Below are positions 62,591-64,000 of a stretch of 64,000 nt of DNA, in pieces. A model generated the notes under the pieces. The model was given only the letters and a program-made list of their open reading frames with translations, ran no database searches and was not told where the DNA came from. Where the stretch lies: contig CAJNOP010000312.1 in the NCBI GenBank assembly GCA_905250075.1, positions 1-64,000 of the forward strand, written 5' to 3'. The translations under genes and the position numbers were made by a program. Within the stretch, counting starts at the first letter, position 1. Each line of letters begins with the position of its first letter. Source of the stretch: Rotaria sp. Silwood1 (lineage: Eukaryota; Rotifera; Eurotatoria; Philodinida; Philodinidae).

Positions 62591-64000
62591 AATATACTTT
62601 TATTGAATTGACGAAATCAGTAGTGAAAAGAAAATGAAAAAAAGACGCGTGTATTTATTCGCTCGCGAAGTTTCCTAGTAACCAACCACCAAAAGAAGAG
62701 AAAATTTTGATGTAATGCTGTTGCTTTCATCGTTGCCTACAAACAAAGCATACCTGAGAAAAAAAACTGTCATGCATTCAATGTTACTTTCTTTTTTCTT
62801 TCTCGACTTTTTTTTACGAGCTTCTCTTTCTCTTTGGTTTCATATATGCTGGTGTGCATTGAAATGAAAAGGTCACATTTGTCGCTTCAATTTATACATA
62901 TTGAAAAGAATGAGAAAAAGTGTCCATTGTATTGAGCAAGAGTTTGTCAAGGATTCATATATACTTCTTTTACAATAGATAACATAAAAAGACTTTTTTG
63001 CTGTCATACTATGATGCAAAATTATTCAGAGACATAAAAGCACACCTCTGTCTTTTCATACAAAATTTATGATAACTATTCATATTGTACTTTGATCCTA
63101 TTCAAGAATTCGCTTGAAGAACGAAAAAAGAAAGAAAAATGATAAAGATATTGTTGTTACAGCTTTCAACAGATTCTTATCAGTATCAATATGTACACTA
63201 ACTGTTATGCGTCGTTTTCAACAAAATGTAAAATAACTTCACTTTTTCTCTTTCCTCTGGCTTCGATGCATAGCTCAATATAAGCGTAGATGTTTGCTTC
63301 ACCTTTAAAAGTTTGAAGCATCAATATGAAGTCCACGTCGCACGCTATGGTGAGCTCTCACATATTGATTTAGTACAAAGTTTTCTGCCTCAGCAACTAG
63401 ACTGTATACGAAGCCTCCAAGTCTCGATCTCACTGCATGTAACAAATTCAGAACTTTGTGATCACCTTGTGACCAAACTCAGAGCGAAATACGCTTGATA
63501 AAACATTTTAGACAAAAAATGACAAGCTTGTCACAAAAGATATCTGTGGTACTATTAGGACACAATTTTTCAATGCTGGGAAACATTTCTCATTTTTCGT
63601 ATATTTCTAATACTTTCAAAAATTCGATGATGAAATTATAGTTCAAGTATTGTTTAATTATTATTGTTATTAAAGAATGCAGCTCACGGGTTACTAAAAA
63701 AATACAAAATAACTGCTTGAAAATCAGATTTTGCTATAATACATTAAGAAAAACATGAAATTTTGAATGATTAAGTGGACATTGATATTAATATATTTCA
63801 ATGTTATTGATTAAATCGAATATTTTAATTGAACATATACAAGTAACTTGATTTTTAGTTAACATCATAGTAATATATTGATGAAAATGTCCGTTTCGTC
63901 ATGCAAAGTTTTATTTTTTTTCTATTTTCAATCTAAAGTAATGAAGTCTAGTCTATTTTTGTTTGGATTGTCATGTCCTAGAACGCTGTTCATTTTTTTC
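62591..64000. other. Region upstream of the ART-TPR gene
   Basis: No complete gene. A less AT-rich patch at about 63250-63500 (plus) has an open frame ending in LCDHLVTKLRAKYA that could be a gene fragment, but it lacks splice support and a recognisable domain. The rest is AT-rich. Confidence 0.35.

Noticed and set aside
1-64000. CRISPR arrays, tRNA or rRNA genes, prokaryotic promoters or ribosome binding sites
   Set aside because: None recognised by eye; the window is intron-rich eukaryotic DNA. A tRNA search by covariance model was not possible here.

Overview
The window looks like animal nuclear DNA and most resembles a bdelloid rotifer such as Adineta or Rotaria. It is very AT-rich. Genes are split by many short GT..AG introns of about 50-70 bp, with a few long ones. 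One gene joins an ADP-ribosyltransferase-like domain to TPR repeats, an architecture I associate with bdelloids. Species and strain cannot be told from the sequence. Gene models were built by hand from splice sites and reading-frame phase, so exon ends may be off by one or two bases.

Layout: 1.9-4.9 kb (+) high-affinity choline transporter (SLC5A7). 5.5-8.4 kb (-) DUF547 protein. 9.1-12.2 kb (-) two closely spaced genes, one with a ubiquitin-like region and one coiled-coil. 12.3-17.2 kb gene-poor, with a foldback element. 17.2-17.8 kb (+) partial orphan gene. 18.0-19.7 kb repeat DNA and a broken hAT transposase. 20.4-22.9 kb (-) UBAC1. 23.4-24.5 kb (-) Cys/His-rich protein. 25.2-25.6 kb (+) small secreted/membrane protein. 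26.0-26.7 kb (-) 161-residue unknown. 26.7-30.7 kb gene-poor. 30.7-31.4 kb (-) MsrA. 31.5-37.6 kb (-) ADAR-type RNA editing deaminase, with a 2 kb inverted-repeat element in its last intron. 38.5-47.6 kb (-) SNX13. 47.8-50.6 kb (+) TBC1D20. 50.6-53.4 kb gene-poor. 53.4-58.6 kb (+) polypeptide GalNAc-transferase. 60.6-62.6 kb (-) ADP-ribosyltransferase-like/TPR protein.

The recognised genes are mostly housekeeping: membrane traffic (SNX13, TBC1D20), glycosylation, ubiquitin, RNA editing, oxidative repair and cholinergic transport. They do not form one pathway. Two features stand out. Two same-strand gene pairs are separated by under 100 bp holding an AATAAA and then a splice acceptor at or next to the downstream ATG, which is the layout expected of spliced-leader trans-spliced operons. 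The ADAR gene carries a long inverted repeat in its own last intron, which could fold into a double-stranded substrate for its own product.
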